Below are positions 1-29,500 of a stretch of 64,000 bases of DNA, in pieces. Position 1 is the first letter of the stretch. Each line of letters begins with the position of its first letter. The notes below the pieces were generated by a model, which searched no databases, was not told the origin of the DNA, and saw only the letters and a list, made by a program, of their open reading frames with translations. This DNA is from Liolophura sinensis. Taxonomy: Eukaryota > Mollusca > Polyplacophora > Chitonida > Chitonidae. The stretch covers positions 54,846,984-54,910,983 of the forward strand of contig NC_088300.1 of NCBI RefSeq assembly GCF_032854445.1, in the 5' to 3' direction. Position numbers and translations under genes: made by a program.

Positions 1-88
1 CATCATAATACTGGCCGCCGTCATATAAGTGAAATATTCTTGAGTACGGCGTAAAACACCAATCAAGTAAATAAAATACATCAAGATA
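1..88 (+). repeat. SINE-A, 3' end fragment
   Basis: This is the 3' terminal part of the commonest SINE in the window (named SINE-A here). It runs from the 'ataatactggccgccgtc' block through GAGTACGGCGTAAAACACC to an AAAT-like tail. The 5' part lies outside the window or is missing. Confidence 0.75.
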
Positions 89-504
89 AAACATATATCG
101 CATTTCATTAAATCTCTGATAATATATTTAAAAAAGGCAAGGTCGTTTATACAAACTTATGTTGTAAAACGTGTTGTCTACACGTTCTTTTGTTCCGGTA
201 TTAGATTAATGATGATAGGCTGAGGGGTTCTAATTAAGTGTCATCACGTCTGCATATACGAGTAGAACTCGACTTGTGTATATATATGGCATATAAACGA
301 GTATGGCATGTAAGGCCAGCTATATGCTTGACTGCATCTCGACATTCATGTAACTCTGTTTATACGCACAGGATTTTGTTGTTTTGGGTTTTTTTTTACC
401 ATTAAAAGAACGTTAAAAATACAAAACAATGTTGGAGTAAAAATTAACAATTCGCTAATGCATTATTTGATATTCTGTTTGTCCTCAGTGGCCTAGTTTT
501 TAGT
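89..504. other. Non-coding, nothing recognised
   Basis: AT-rich sequence between SINE copies. I see no convincing exon, RNA gene or repeat. Confidence 0.5.
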
Positions 505-762
505 TTATTTATTTATTTGATTTGTGTTTTACGCCGTACTCAAGAATATTTCACTTATACGACGGCGGTCAGCATTATGGTGGGTGGAAACCGGGCAGAG
601 CCCGGGGGAAACCCACGACCATCCGCAGGTTGCTGGCAGACCTTCCCACTTACGGCCGGAGAGGAAGCCAGCATAAGCTGGACTTGAACTCACAGCGACC
701 GCATTGGTGAGAGGCTCCTGGGTCATTACGCTGTGCTAGCGCGCTAACCGACAGAGCCATGG
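505..762 (-). repeat. SINE-A, near full length
   Basis: Minus-strand copy. The AAAT tail is at its left end, then the GTAAAACAC box, the central conserved domain, and the tRNA-like head with an 'agcgcgctaaccgacagagcc' type A-box region at the right end. It abuts the next SINE-A head to head. Confidence 0.85.
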
Positions 763-1002
763 AGGCCCCCACCTAGTGGTTAGTGTGCTAGTGCGGAACA
801 CCGACCCAGGAGCCTCTCACCAATGCGATGGTGTGAATTTAAGTCCAGCTCATGCTGGTTTCCTCTCCGGTCGAACGTGGGATGATCCTACAACGACATG
901 CGGATGGTCATGGGTTTCATTCGGGCTCTGTCTGGTTTCCCACTACCACAATGCTGACCGCTGTCGAATAAGTGTAATATTCTTGAGTGCGGCGTAAAAC
1001 AC
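763..1002 (+). repeat. SINE-A, near full length
   Basis: Plus-strand copy that starts where the previous minus-strand copy ends, so the two heads face each other. It is more diverged than the copy at 9130-9402 and has lost its AAAT tail. Confidence 0.8.
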
Positions 1003-1019
1003 CGTGGAAATAATTAATT

Positions 1020-1122
1020 AAATGGCGTTTTGCGCGGTACTCAAGAAGAGTATTTCACTTGTACGACGGCGACCAGCATAATTATGGGAGAAAACCGGAC
1101 AGAGGCTGGGGAAAACCCACGG
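1020..1122 (-). repeat. SINE-A fragment
   Basis: Degenerate minus-strand 3' fragment. The 'actcaagaagagtatttcac' and 'cggacagaggctggggaaaa' blocks match the tail and central part of SINE-A. Confidence 0.65.
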
Positions 1123-1908
1123 CCAATAAATAGATAAATTCTGTCATTGATACTCATTTATTTGATGTGTGTACAAGTATTTTGTACAATTGTTTGAATT
1201 GTTTTTTGTTCATGAGTTTTCTGTTTGGTTCAAATTTGTTTATCTTCAAGAATTTCTTTCAGGTGTTCTCAAGGAACTTGGGAAATCAGTGTATGATACT
1301 GTTTGACAGTTAAATGTTTTATTGTTATTTATGAATGGTGAAGTGAATTTATTCTTCAATAAAGATAATGGTGAAATGACAACTGTTTGCTCTCTTTTAT
1401 TTCCACAAATGTGAAACAAGTGGTTAAAAAAGATTCGTCCGTTAAATCTGGGACTATATTATCCCAGAAAACAGAAAAGAACATAACCCTTTTAAATCAG
1501 CAGTTTTTAACTTTAGGTCTTGATACATTTTCATTGTTTAATAATTCAAAAGTGAAGACAACTTTTGTGAAAACTTCAACTTCAGCAACATATGCGAAAT
1601 CGGTTTTCTTGTTTTTCTTGCGCAAACGTAGCTCGTCTTTGATCAAGGATGTCTTGCGTTAACAGTATTAAACTACAAAATAATGTCGTAAGTTTGAAAC
1701 AGTTCGAATAATTACAGGTTAAAGAGTTCTCGTTTTTCTGATGTACAGTCATGTGAATCGGCAACATCAAAGACGCTGCGCGTCAAGTTTCACCACATAG
1801 ACTGTGATGTAATACAAATAAGGCCCGGAGTGAGACGAGGCTTACCAAAGGTAGGGTGACCTGATCCATATCACTATATAATACCTCACGGCTATAAACA
1901 AGTAGGGT
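1123..1908. other. Non-coding, nothing recognised
   Basis: A 91-codon open frame lies at 1387-1662 (+). It resembles no family I know and has low-complexity Ser/Lys/Thr content, so I treat it as chance. Nothing else is recognisable. Confidence 0.5.
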
Positions 1909-1909
1909 A

Positions 1910-2250
1910 CCTGTAGCACGAGGTGAGGTCGGGCACCTGTAGCCCGAGCTGTGGTCGGGCACCTGTAGCCCGAGATGTGGTCAGGTACCTATAACCCGAG
2001 GTGTGGTCGGATACCTGTAGCCCGAGATGTGATAGGGTACCCGCTGCCCTAGATGTCTTAGGGTACCTGTAGCCTGTACGCTTGTGCCCCATGGTGTGGT
2101 CGGGTAATTTCTGGTCATGTATCTGAATTCTAGATCTGGCCGACCACCTGTAGATCAAGATATGGTCGGGGATCTGTAGAGTGGCGCACGGTGGGATATC
2201 TGTATCTGTATCGGTCGGGAACCTGTAGCACGAGGCCTGTAGCCTGCATG
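1910..2250. repeat. 26-bp tandem repeat, degenerate
   Basis: Successive units begin with cctgtagcccgag at 1910, 1936, 1962, 1988, 2014, 2040 and 2066, a strict 26-bp period. More degenerate pieces continue to about 2250. Open frames crossing it on the minus strand follow from the repeat and are not treated as genes. Confidence 0.8.
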
Positions 2251-2261
2251 GGGACGTGCAG

Positions 2262-2365
2262 GCAGCATTATGATGGGAGGAAACCGAGTAAAAATCAGGG
2301 AAAACCCACAGCCAACCGGAAGAGCACTGACAGACCTTCCCACGCACCACCGCAGAGGAGTGGAT
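2262..2365 (-). repeat. SINE-A central fragment
   Basis: Minus-strand central domain of SINE-A ('cagcattatgatgggaggaa', then 'cagaccttcccacg'). The head-proximal part may be the fragment at 2548-2662, separated by about 180 bp of other sequence. Confidence 0.65.
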
Positions 2366-2547
2366 GGATCCAACACCTCTTCTCGTGACAACGGTACTTC
2401 ATTCCATTCCCGGTGAAAGCAAATGTGACGCCATGACGTCACAGAAAGATTGAACATTTGTAACCAATGTGTGGGACATCCGCTTAACCTGTTTGCAACA
2501 ATATTGCTTACAATTGCTCAGTTGCGTGTTCTTGATTTACGGTTCGG

Positions 2548-2662
2548 AAAGGTTAAGCCAGCATGAGCTGACCTTGAACTCACAGCGACCGCATTGGTGA
2601 GAGGCTCCTGAGTCATTGCGCCACTATGGCACGCTGTCCACCTCGGCCACAGATGCCCCCTG
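2548..2662 (-). repeat. SINE-A head fragment
   Basis: Minus-strand tRNA-like head region: 'aagccagcatgagctg', 'cagcgaccgcattggtgaga' and 'cctcggccacagatgcccc'. It is probably the 5' half of the SINE whose other half is at 2262-2365. Confidence 0.7.
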
Positions 2663-2911
2663 CAGCGTTAAGAAGCTGAACATGCTGAAATATAGCGTTA
2701 AACAGCTGTGCATGCTGAACAACAGGTTTGGAGTAAAACACCTACATTTATCTAGATGAAAGGTTACTCGAGCAAACGTTCATGGAGCAAAGTTCGTGAT
2801 ATGATTAGGTTCAAGTGATTTAATCTTGTGAGGGATACAAATACCACCGTATACACTTATATACACTTATACGCTTATATATCAGCATGGCCCGCAGCTG
2901 AGGTAAACCCA

Positions 2912-21342
<18,431 letters not shown>

Positions 21343-21635
21343 ACTCCCAGATATCAATGTAACAACCATCAATGTACAAAAAAAAGTATAATCTTTATCT
21401 ATTAGCGACTGGGCCATACTGCCATTATTCAGCTTTCTGTAAAATCAGTCTTACTCGCTGCCTAAATTGCCTTCAGTCAGTGACAAGTAACAACACTCAC
21501 TCTACACGTGGACATGTTGAAAGTTCAACGTACAGCGACTCCAGTTACGTAAACTGCTATCGATTTAACTGTAAACCCTGTTACTGACACTATCAAATTT
21601 GATATCGTTTACAGCTTTTAGTATCATATAACCAT

Positions 21636-21641
21636 AATAAA
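21636..21641 (+). terminator. Candidate polyadenylation signal, transporter gene
   Basis: AATAAA about 295 bp after the transporter TAA. Confidence 0.5.
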
Positions 21642-21845
21642 TGAAATTTATTTTTTCTGTTGGAGTGTATGATCTCACGGCAGTATAGATTTAGGGATGA
21701 GTGTTGGGGAATTAAAGCGATGTAGTCTATTTGCAGAGACAGTGGTGTAGGCTGTGTTACTGCATGGAGTTTGTTCTAATCTCTTGTTGGTGCAACCAGT
21801 GTAAAACAAATTACTCTCCACTTCCATTGTCCAGCACGTAACTGG

Positions 21846-22378
21846 CTTTTGAGTAATTATGGCGTCATCCGAAGCAATGAGTTTTTGGTGTCGAAACTAA
21901 GCCTGTGGAGTTTAACATTATGACTGAGTGAGTGCTTGGGGTTTAACGTCGTACTTACCAATTTTTCAGTCATATGACGACGAAGGAATCCTTAGAGTGC
22001 ATGTAATGTGCCTCCTTGTTGCAGGACGGATTTCCACCGCTCTATTTTCTAGTACTGCTTCACCGAGACGCCTTACCGAAGGCAAGCCGCCCCGCCCGAG
22101 CCATTATACTGATACGGTTCAACCAGTCGTTGCATTATCCTCTTCATGCTGAACGCCAAGCGATGAAATTACAATTTCCTCTTTTAGGTTCTTAGGTTTA
22201 ACATTATGAATTAGAAATAATATGTTGACTGCATTTTCTTTGTAATAACATAGACGTCCAACGGATCAGTGTGTAGAACTTGTGACTGGCTAAAGGCAAT
22301 TTTGTCAGCGAGTATGTTTGATTTTAAAGACAACTGAATATAAGCGACTCGCTAAAAGAATTAGACTATAATTTCAGT
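21846..22378 (+). repeat. Old dispersed duplicate, interrupted by SINE-B
   Basis: Partner of 7085-7335. The match runs from 'gtaattatggcgtcatccg' to aacattatga and resumes after the SINE with aattagaaata. It continues through 'gactggctaaaggcaa' and 'cgctaaaagaattagac'. The SINE-B at 21924-22195 sits exactly inside it. Confidence 0.6.
21910..22209 (-). repeat. SINE-B, 5'-truncated, with 14-bp target duplication
   Basis: The body at 21924-22195 is minus-strand SINE-B ('gagtgcttggggtttaacg', 'tcagtcatatgacgacgaag', 'gctgaacgccaagcg'). The direct repeat gtttaacattatga flanks it (21910-21923 and 22196-22209), which proves insertion. Confidence 0.88.
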
Positions 22379-25300
22379 TGCGCCTTTAAACAACAGCTTA
22401 TACAGACATGTTTAATTTCATGAGTTGCATGTCATATTTTTTGTCTTGTATTAGATATTCACTGTGCTTACTGGTCTCACTGAAATGTTGAAAATTATTT
22501 TCTTCTAGCAATTAATATAATTGCATGCCTATGTAAATTAGGGCTTACGGATATGGGAATGGCCTAGATAAAAGCCTATTATATACTACCGCGTTGATTT
22601 TTAAATGGAACTATATGTGTACAGTGCATAATTATATGTAAGTTTGCTTAACGCTGCTTCAGAATATTTCACTTATAAGACAGTAATCAGGTGTATGGGC
22701 GCGAAACGACAGGTATACAGTTCCTAAAATGCCACTCCAATATGGCGTATAGTAAGCGTATGACAGTGTGCATCACATGTGCAGTAAAAGTTTGTCAGTA
22801 ACTTACCAAAACTATATGTAGGTGCTTTTCACCAGACGCTCCGGTTTCACTCACACATTACATGAAGTCATGTCTAAGTGAAAATACTGGATTGAGGCTT
22901 AGGTGCAGGAGATAACATATGATTCAGTTCACGTCTAATACATCACAAGCTGTTAAAAGGTACTTGTAAATATGATCTTCAAGATTTCATTAAGGACTCA
23001 AGGGCATTTGAAAAAAAATGCTACAGGACTAGTTAGTGTGTTAGACCACCTTTTAGGTTAATTAAAACCTGACACGTTTATGGCGTAAAACGATATATCC
23101 TCTAAATAAGTACAATATGCGGGCCTTATGAATTTATTTTTGCTCCAGATAATTTTTCAAAACAAATGTGTTAAGCCAAAATATTATGCACATTTATATT
23201 CTAATATATTTATTTATCATAATTCAAATGTAAAACATGTGTTTGGATATAAACAGTAAAGGTACATTTAAATAAATGATGACTCATGAGTGCATGGCAT
23301 CTTCAAAATAAGCGTTTTCTGTGTGATTTTTTGTATGACTGCGGGCTGTCATGTTTTCAGTGCCTTAATATAACACTTGACACACCTGTAAGCAATACAA
23401 CTTAACCGCATCAAACCAATCGAAAGTTAGAGGACATTAGCATTACTTATGTACTGGACAGATTGTTTATCTTACCGTTAGGGGAGATTGGGACAGAATG
23501 GACTACATTCTCAAGAGGATTGAAGCTTTGGAGCTCAGGTGAGAATCTCAGTACTTCCATGGATAGTGTACAAACCATCTTGCTATAATAGCGTAAGTAA
23601 ACTTCCATTATAAACATAGCCAATAACCTCACATGTTGACAGTTCCGTCGGCAGGTGAAGAACGTTCACCTGAGAAAAACCCGTTTTTCCCCATGTGTCG
23701 GAGGCAAAATGGACCACTAGGTTCGATTGGACATTTTACACGTAACACAGAAACTGGTTCTTTTTGTTTTAAAGAGGCGAACAAACGATCTGTAGGATGA
23801 TTAGACAGCTTTACAACACTGATGGTAGACTTCCTCGTGAAAAAGTAACAAATACCATTTTTTTCACCTCTGTATGCAAATTGTTTTCAATAGCTTTCAT
23901 TCACATTTCAGTAGCAGATAGATTTTAACTATAAAGGATACTCGATTTAACGTATAGAGAACAGTTGTCAGAAAGAATTAAAAAGACTTCAACAGACAAC
24001 AAATTCAGTTTATTGCTTCACCAGAGTTGCCTGCACTTACATGTACCCAGTCATGCAGGTATGTGGAATGACATATTAACACCATCCCAGGCTAGAGTTG
24101 AAAAGCATTTGTCTCATAACACAAACATAAACACAAATTGTTCAAATTGTCTTTTAATTGTCTTAATTTTGAATACATATTTCAGTTTAAAAGTAAAATA
24201 TATAAACCCCTGTATGAATTTTAACGTGGTTTCAGACAAATGTCCCATAACGTTCTCAACGATTAATCATTTTTTTCTGTGGAATTTATGTATACAATTA
24301 TAATAATTATGTAAATGGTGCTAATGATTGGTTTGGACATTAAAGGTGCAAGCTGTGCGAATTGTTTCTGTACACTTCATAGTTTTCTCAGAATGTTTCA
24401 AAATATTGGTTACAGAGGTGGTTGAAAAGGTTGAAGAATTAAGGTACATTTCATTATTACCACAATTGTCCTGAAAATGTATATTTTCAATACTCACTAA
24501 CCTAAGGAGCCCCTTCAATACTCACTAACCTAAGGAGCCCCTTCCCGGTTCCGTTTCGTTTCATAAATTATAGATATATATTTTACAATAAAATTAAAAA
24601 AAAGTTGGCACAATTATATATATTTAAAGATAATTAAAATGTATTTTTAGATAATTAAAATGTGTAAATCTGTCTAAATATCAATATGCGGCTGTAAATG
24701 AATTGTACAAGGACCATGCACGTGGTCAACAAGGCCAGAGGTTGCAATATACCCTCGATCTTTATAAACTCCTTTGTTAAATGAAGATTTTGCAGATACT
24801 TATATTGATACTTTTCCCTTCATTTTCTTTCATCTTTTTCCCTTCATTTTCTTTCATCTGTACTGATTTTTGTTAAATAAAATGTTTCTGTGTGCATGCT
24901 ATCGTCGTTAAGCCATTTGTCATGCACTACTATAAGACAGAGTGACTGACTTACGTCTTTGTTGTTCCTTTTTTATACATGCAGTGGATGTGAATATATG
25001 CATCTCACGTTTTAAAAGATTCATGAAACGTGATGTTTTCTTGTGGGTCTTCTCTATATTTAGGATCATAGTTCATGACACGTTTTTATCTTGGATAATT
25101 TTACAACAGTAATGAGGAAAAATAATATAGAACTGGGAGCTTAATTTGTCATCGTGAACTACCATTTAACGGATTTTGAAAGTGTATACATTATACACTC
25201 TTAATATATTGTAAACATCAAACATCATATATGTTTATATAAATAATGGGATTCCCTATATTTATTTATATCTATATATTTCTGATTTGTTAAGACTGTT

Positions 25301-26568
25301 GTTTTCAAAGTGGTATTTTTTCTTTAATAGATTGGATCAAGATTGTTGACCAGAATTACGGTATTTAATTGAGCATATCAGGTAACGGGGCAAAATGGAC
25401 CGGGGATCGGAACAAAACGGACAGGTGTGCTGTTTTGCCCCTACCAATTGCGGTCCGTTTTGCCCTAAATGGTTAATTTGCTTTGATGTTGACACCTTTC
25501 CAAAGTAGATCACCAATCGTTTACCTCTTGGTATTTTTTTTTAGCTTGATAATTTGGTCGTGATGATATGGATATGAGCTATGGATACACAGAGTTGTCT
25601 CCCCGATGTAATCATTCTCCTTATACTCGGGTCATTCCTGACACTCATGAGTAAAAGAGAGGATTCCCGGTAAACGCCACAGTTATTAAAATCCATCAGC
25701 TGGAATGACAGAAACAAAAGCAAGAAGGAATCGAAACTGCGTGACACTGCCAACAGGGATGGAAAGTTTTGGCATTATAATGTGGAAGACGTATTGCTCA
25801 TGTTAAACTTTCGGGAACAATAGGTTTACAGCTTACAAGTGCGTTAGTATTCTCATAATGTGGAAGATTTATGGTTGTCACTATCATGTGATGTTGTTGT
25901 TGTAATGTAAACAAAAGGACGAGGTTCGTTTCGCTTGCAGTCGTTATCAGTGTAAGGACACTAGCCGTATGACCTTCAGTCATAATCCTCACATGGTTGT
26001 GAGTTAATGATTAAAGTAACTTGACAACGAAACTGTTTGTCGGTTAAAATTAAGACACTGCGAAGCATGTTCGCAGTTCAGAATGAGAGACCGGCACCAC
26101 TGAAGAACTTGAAGACGAAGTGAGACCGCGAATTTGTCACTGCTTTGAACAGTTAAGCGTCTCGTTTACATACGTGAGAACAATTTAATGTGTAAAATGT
26201 GTCAGACTTGTGCATCCACGTTTAACAGTCCAGTAAAAGATGTGTAATGTAGATTAGGTATCTTTAATTAATCTCTACATCATCATAGGGATACCCAACC
26301 CGTAGCTTTCGTAGAAGTTAGACCTTTGTATTTCCTTGATCTCTATCAAGCTTACCTCCCTGTATCAAAAAAAAAAAAAAAAATGAAACATGTATTTAGA
26401 ATGACGAATTTATTTGCTTCACATGTTTTGTAATTTAGCAAATAGCCGATGCCTTTCCATGTGCTCAGCCAATTTCAGGCCTACAGTTGTATGTATAGTA
26501 GCCAACCAAAAAAGTTGCAAACAAATTGAGGAAGTATAAGACTGATGTGGTTTTTGTTTTCTTGGCAG
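22210..26568. other. Intergenic region between transporter and DRAM-like genes
   Basis: No convincing coding exon. It holds a degenerate SINE-A relic at about 22646-22710, a 32-bp tandem duplication (ctaaggagccccttc type) at 24489-24545, a smaller TTTC-rich duplication near 24815-24860, and the possible transposon relic listed separately. The promoter and any 5' non-coding exon of the DRAM-like gene probably lie toward its right end. Confidence 0.5.
23474..25480. mobile_element. Possible decayed DNA transposon (low confidence)
   Basis: Both ends carry motifs like those in the pogo-like elements at 35.9 kb. On the left are 'ttaggggagattgggacag' and 'ggaggcaaaatggaccac'. On the right is a cluster with ggggcaaaatggaccgggg, aacaaaacggacagg, 'gttttgcccctacc' and ccgttttgccctaaa in opposite orientations (25385-25475). 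No transposase frame remains, and the exact ends are unclear. Confidence 0.3.
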
Positions 26569-26596
26569 GGGTGTGTGTGTAGCTTGTGCACCTGGG

Positions 26597-29500
26597 ATGG
26601 CACTGTGTGGCCCCGGGCTGGGCTTTCTGCCTGTCACCCTGGTATTTGTGGCCTGTAGCACCATTGTCACCTCCTACATAATTGCCATTTACAGAGGACA
26701 CGTCGTACCTTTCTTTCCTTACATCAGGTATTAAACCGTAACCACCAGACTGTAAAATCACATTCTGCCTAACTGCAGGTAATTCTGATTAACCTTTTCT
26801 GGAGAATGGAAACCTGTCTTCCATCAATATGGCATGTCACATATGAGAAAGTTTATTGGTTACTTTCTGAAGTTTATGATTGCATGGTTTAATTACCTTG
26901 GACACTCTGGTTTCCTTCACCCATAAAACTGACCACCATTGTGTATGGGAAAAATCTGTGCCGCTACTTCACATCAGGGCTTGAAATATTGGGTGCATAC
27001 ATTCACCAGTGCACCTAAAAATTTGATTGTACATGAAGAAGACATGTATTGCATACACAGTGTGCATTTAGAAAATTATTTGATGTTATAAATTTTCTAC
27101 TAAGTTAAATAGCATCACAACACAGCAGAAATGTAATGTACATAGGTTAGAACATTGATCTAAATTCTTTTCCTAAATTTGACCTCTGCACATATGTTCA
27201 TAATTCATGCTGTGAGGATAGTCTCATACATATCATACGACAAAATGATCGATCACTGATTTGAATGTTGATATGCGTAGTGGAACACTTAACCCTAATG
27301 CTGTCTCTGCCACAGCTTGTTGTACGTTGACAAAGAGTAAGCTGTCGACAGTTGTTGAGTGACTGCTTGCAGACGGTACAACAGACGGTTCCACCAGTAT
27401 GGTTTGCTTAGCAGTTTTTGACATGAGGAAAAGTTTGTCTTTAACTTTTAGAAGGGTGCTTTACATTCTCTGGTTTCCTCCACTCCTAAAAGTGACTGTC
27501 ATTGTACAAGTGAAAATTCTTGATTATGATGTTAATAAACAGTGTTTCACAACATTTGGCAACTAACATAGATAATATCATTATATAAAAAGTGTTTCTC
27601 AGTGTCATGTTAATTTGCATTTCAAACCTGTGTTGTACCTGTGTGTACAAATACACATATGCTTCTATGTATGTTGTAGTGATACAGGCTCCAAAAGTCC
27701 GGAGAGTTGTATATTTGGGCAGTTTGTTAACATTTCTGCAGCTCTAGGTGAGTGACTTTATCGGTGACTTTGCCCTGTCATCCTTTAATAACATGTGTTC
27801 AGGAAAACACTGTTTTAGTCAAAATTAACATTGTTCTGAACAGCTGATAGATACATGTGTATGGTTAATAATTTGTCAAATCTTTCAAATATGATATAGG
27901 CCCTGATCTGCCAATTATGGCTATAATAATCATAACTTCATCTATTTCTATAGTTGTTATATAAACAGATGATTAAAGTTTGTGTTTTGTTCAGTAGAGA
28001 GATGATAATTTGGATGCATATGTTTCTGTGACAGCTTTGTTGGTGATGTATGTGAGGTACAAGCTGGTGTTCTCGCTTGTGGGAGATGAAAGTCGCTCTA
28101 TTCGCAACCTAAATGTTATATCCATGGTACTGGCAGTGTTCATTTCCCTTGGACTAAGCATGGTTGCCAATTTTCAGGTAAATCTAATTTAATACCAAAA
28201 GTGTTTGTAATGAGTGAAAAGGAATATCTCTGGTATATATATATTGCATGGCATTTTTAGCTCACCTGTACAAAGTGAGAGGAGGTATAGTGAGAGGGGG
28301 GAAAAGTGGTGGTGTCCATGTCGGTGTTCAGTTACAGGTGTTCCCCAGCGACTTTATTTTCACACTAAATGTTGCTTAGACATAATGTGCATGCTGTGTT
28401 AATGTGTAAACTGCAACTGCAAAAAAATTACTTTAACTACTGATATTAAAAAAATAAAAAAAACCCAGAAAGTGGGACCATCTGCATGCCGCTGAGCCCT
28501 GGCTAGACGAGGTCATGCCAGGAAGACCTGCCAGGATTACATATTGAAAAGCCTTGCAAAGCACTGATAAATCCATAAATTACTTTTTATGCTAAATTAT
28601 GCTTTTCCATAAGCCATTGTATGACTTGATCTATAATTACCCTTACCTGTAATGAACACGCTGAAAATCATATAAGTAAAGCAATTTCATAACAAATATT
28701 TTGAAAGATAACGGAGATACTTTGACCGATTTTTGCTCACACACTGGCCAGCGTAGATGACACAGACACACTACAGTCTGGTTGGTCTGATACGAATTGG
28801 ACATCCATGGAATGATAGTAGTACCCATGGAGAATTTGACACGGTTTCGCAGTCCATAGAATATAAATTTTTATAGCCAAGTCAAGCCATAGTGGCTATG
28901 ACAGAAAGAACCATATAGTCTGGCCAGCGAATTGTGAGTGACAGTGAACAGAACATTTTGTGGCTCCACACGGGTAAAAGTAGCTTTTCTGTTTTTTAAA
29001 AAGTGTCACCCGCAAAAGTAAATAAGGCTTGAATTTTATTTAATGGAAACAGCAATTTGTAACTCATAGAAACGCTATTTTAAATTTGGTTTGGGATCCA
29101 GTCATGGGATTCAAGGTATGGCACTCAGTGGTGTCTCACTTGAGCATGGCAGCTTGTAGGCGAGGTGTGAACTGAGTAGGAGGTCAGCCCTGTAGCTTCA
29201 TTGGCCATTGTAGGGCAAAGACTAGTGGCTCCCAACCATTAGTGTCATAGCCTGATGTTTCAAAGAAACAAGTAACTTAAAAACTGTTACTTTTTTGTTT
29301 GCCTTTATTTTGGGATATAAACCTCATCCTGCTGCATTTTGTTGTAGTGGGCCTGGCTGAATTAGCAAGTCTCATAAGACTACGATCTAGTCCTACGTAT
29401 TCAAACTTGTGTTTTTTCATGAGACCTGGTCCATGTTTTCTCAGTCTGTGGCTTTATTAGGCTATATTTAATTTTACAGTATCCTTTGTTGTGCTACTGC

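Noticed and set aside
522-997. Small frames in SINE copies (similar ones near 5700, 6600, 9200, 13200, 52050, 62800)
   Set aside because: They recur because the SINE recurs; translations of SINE-A on either strand.
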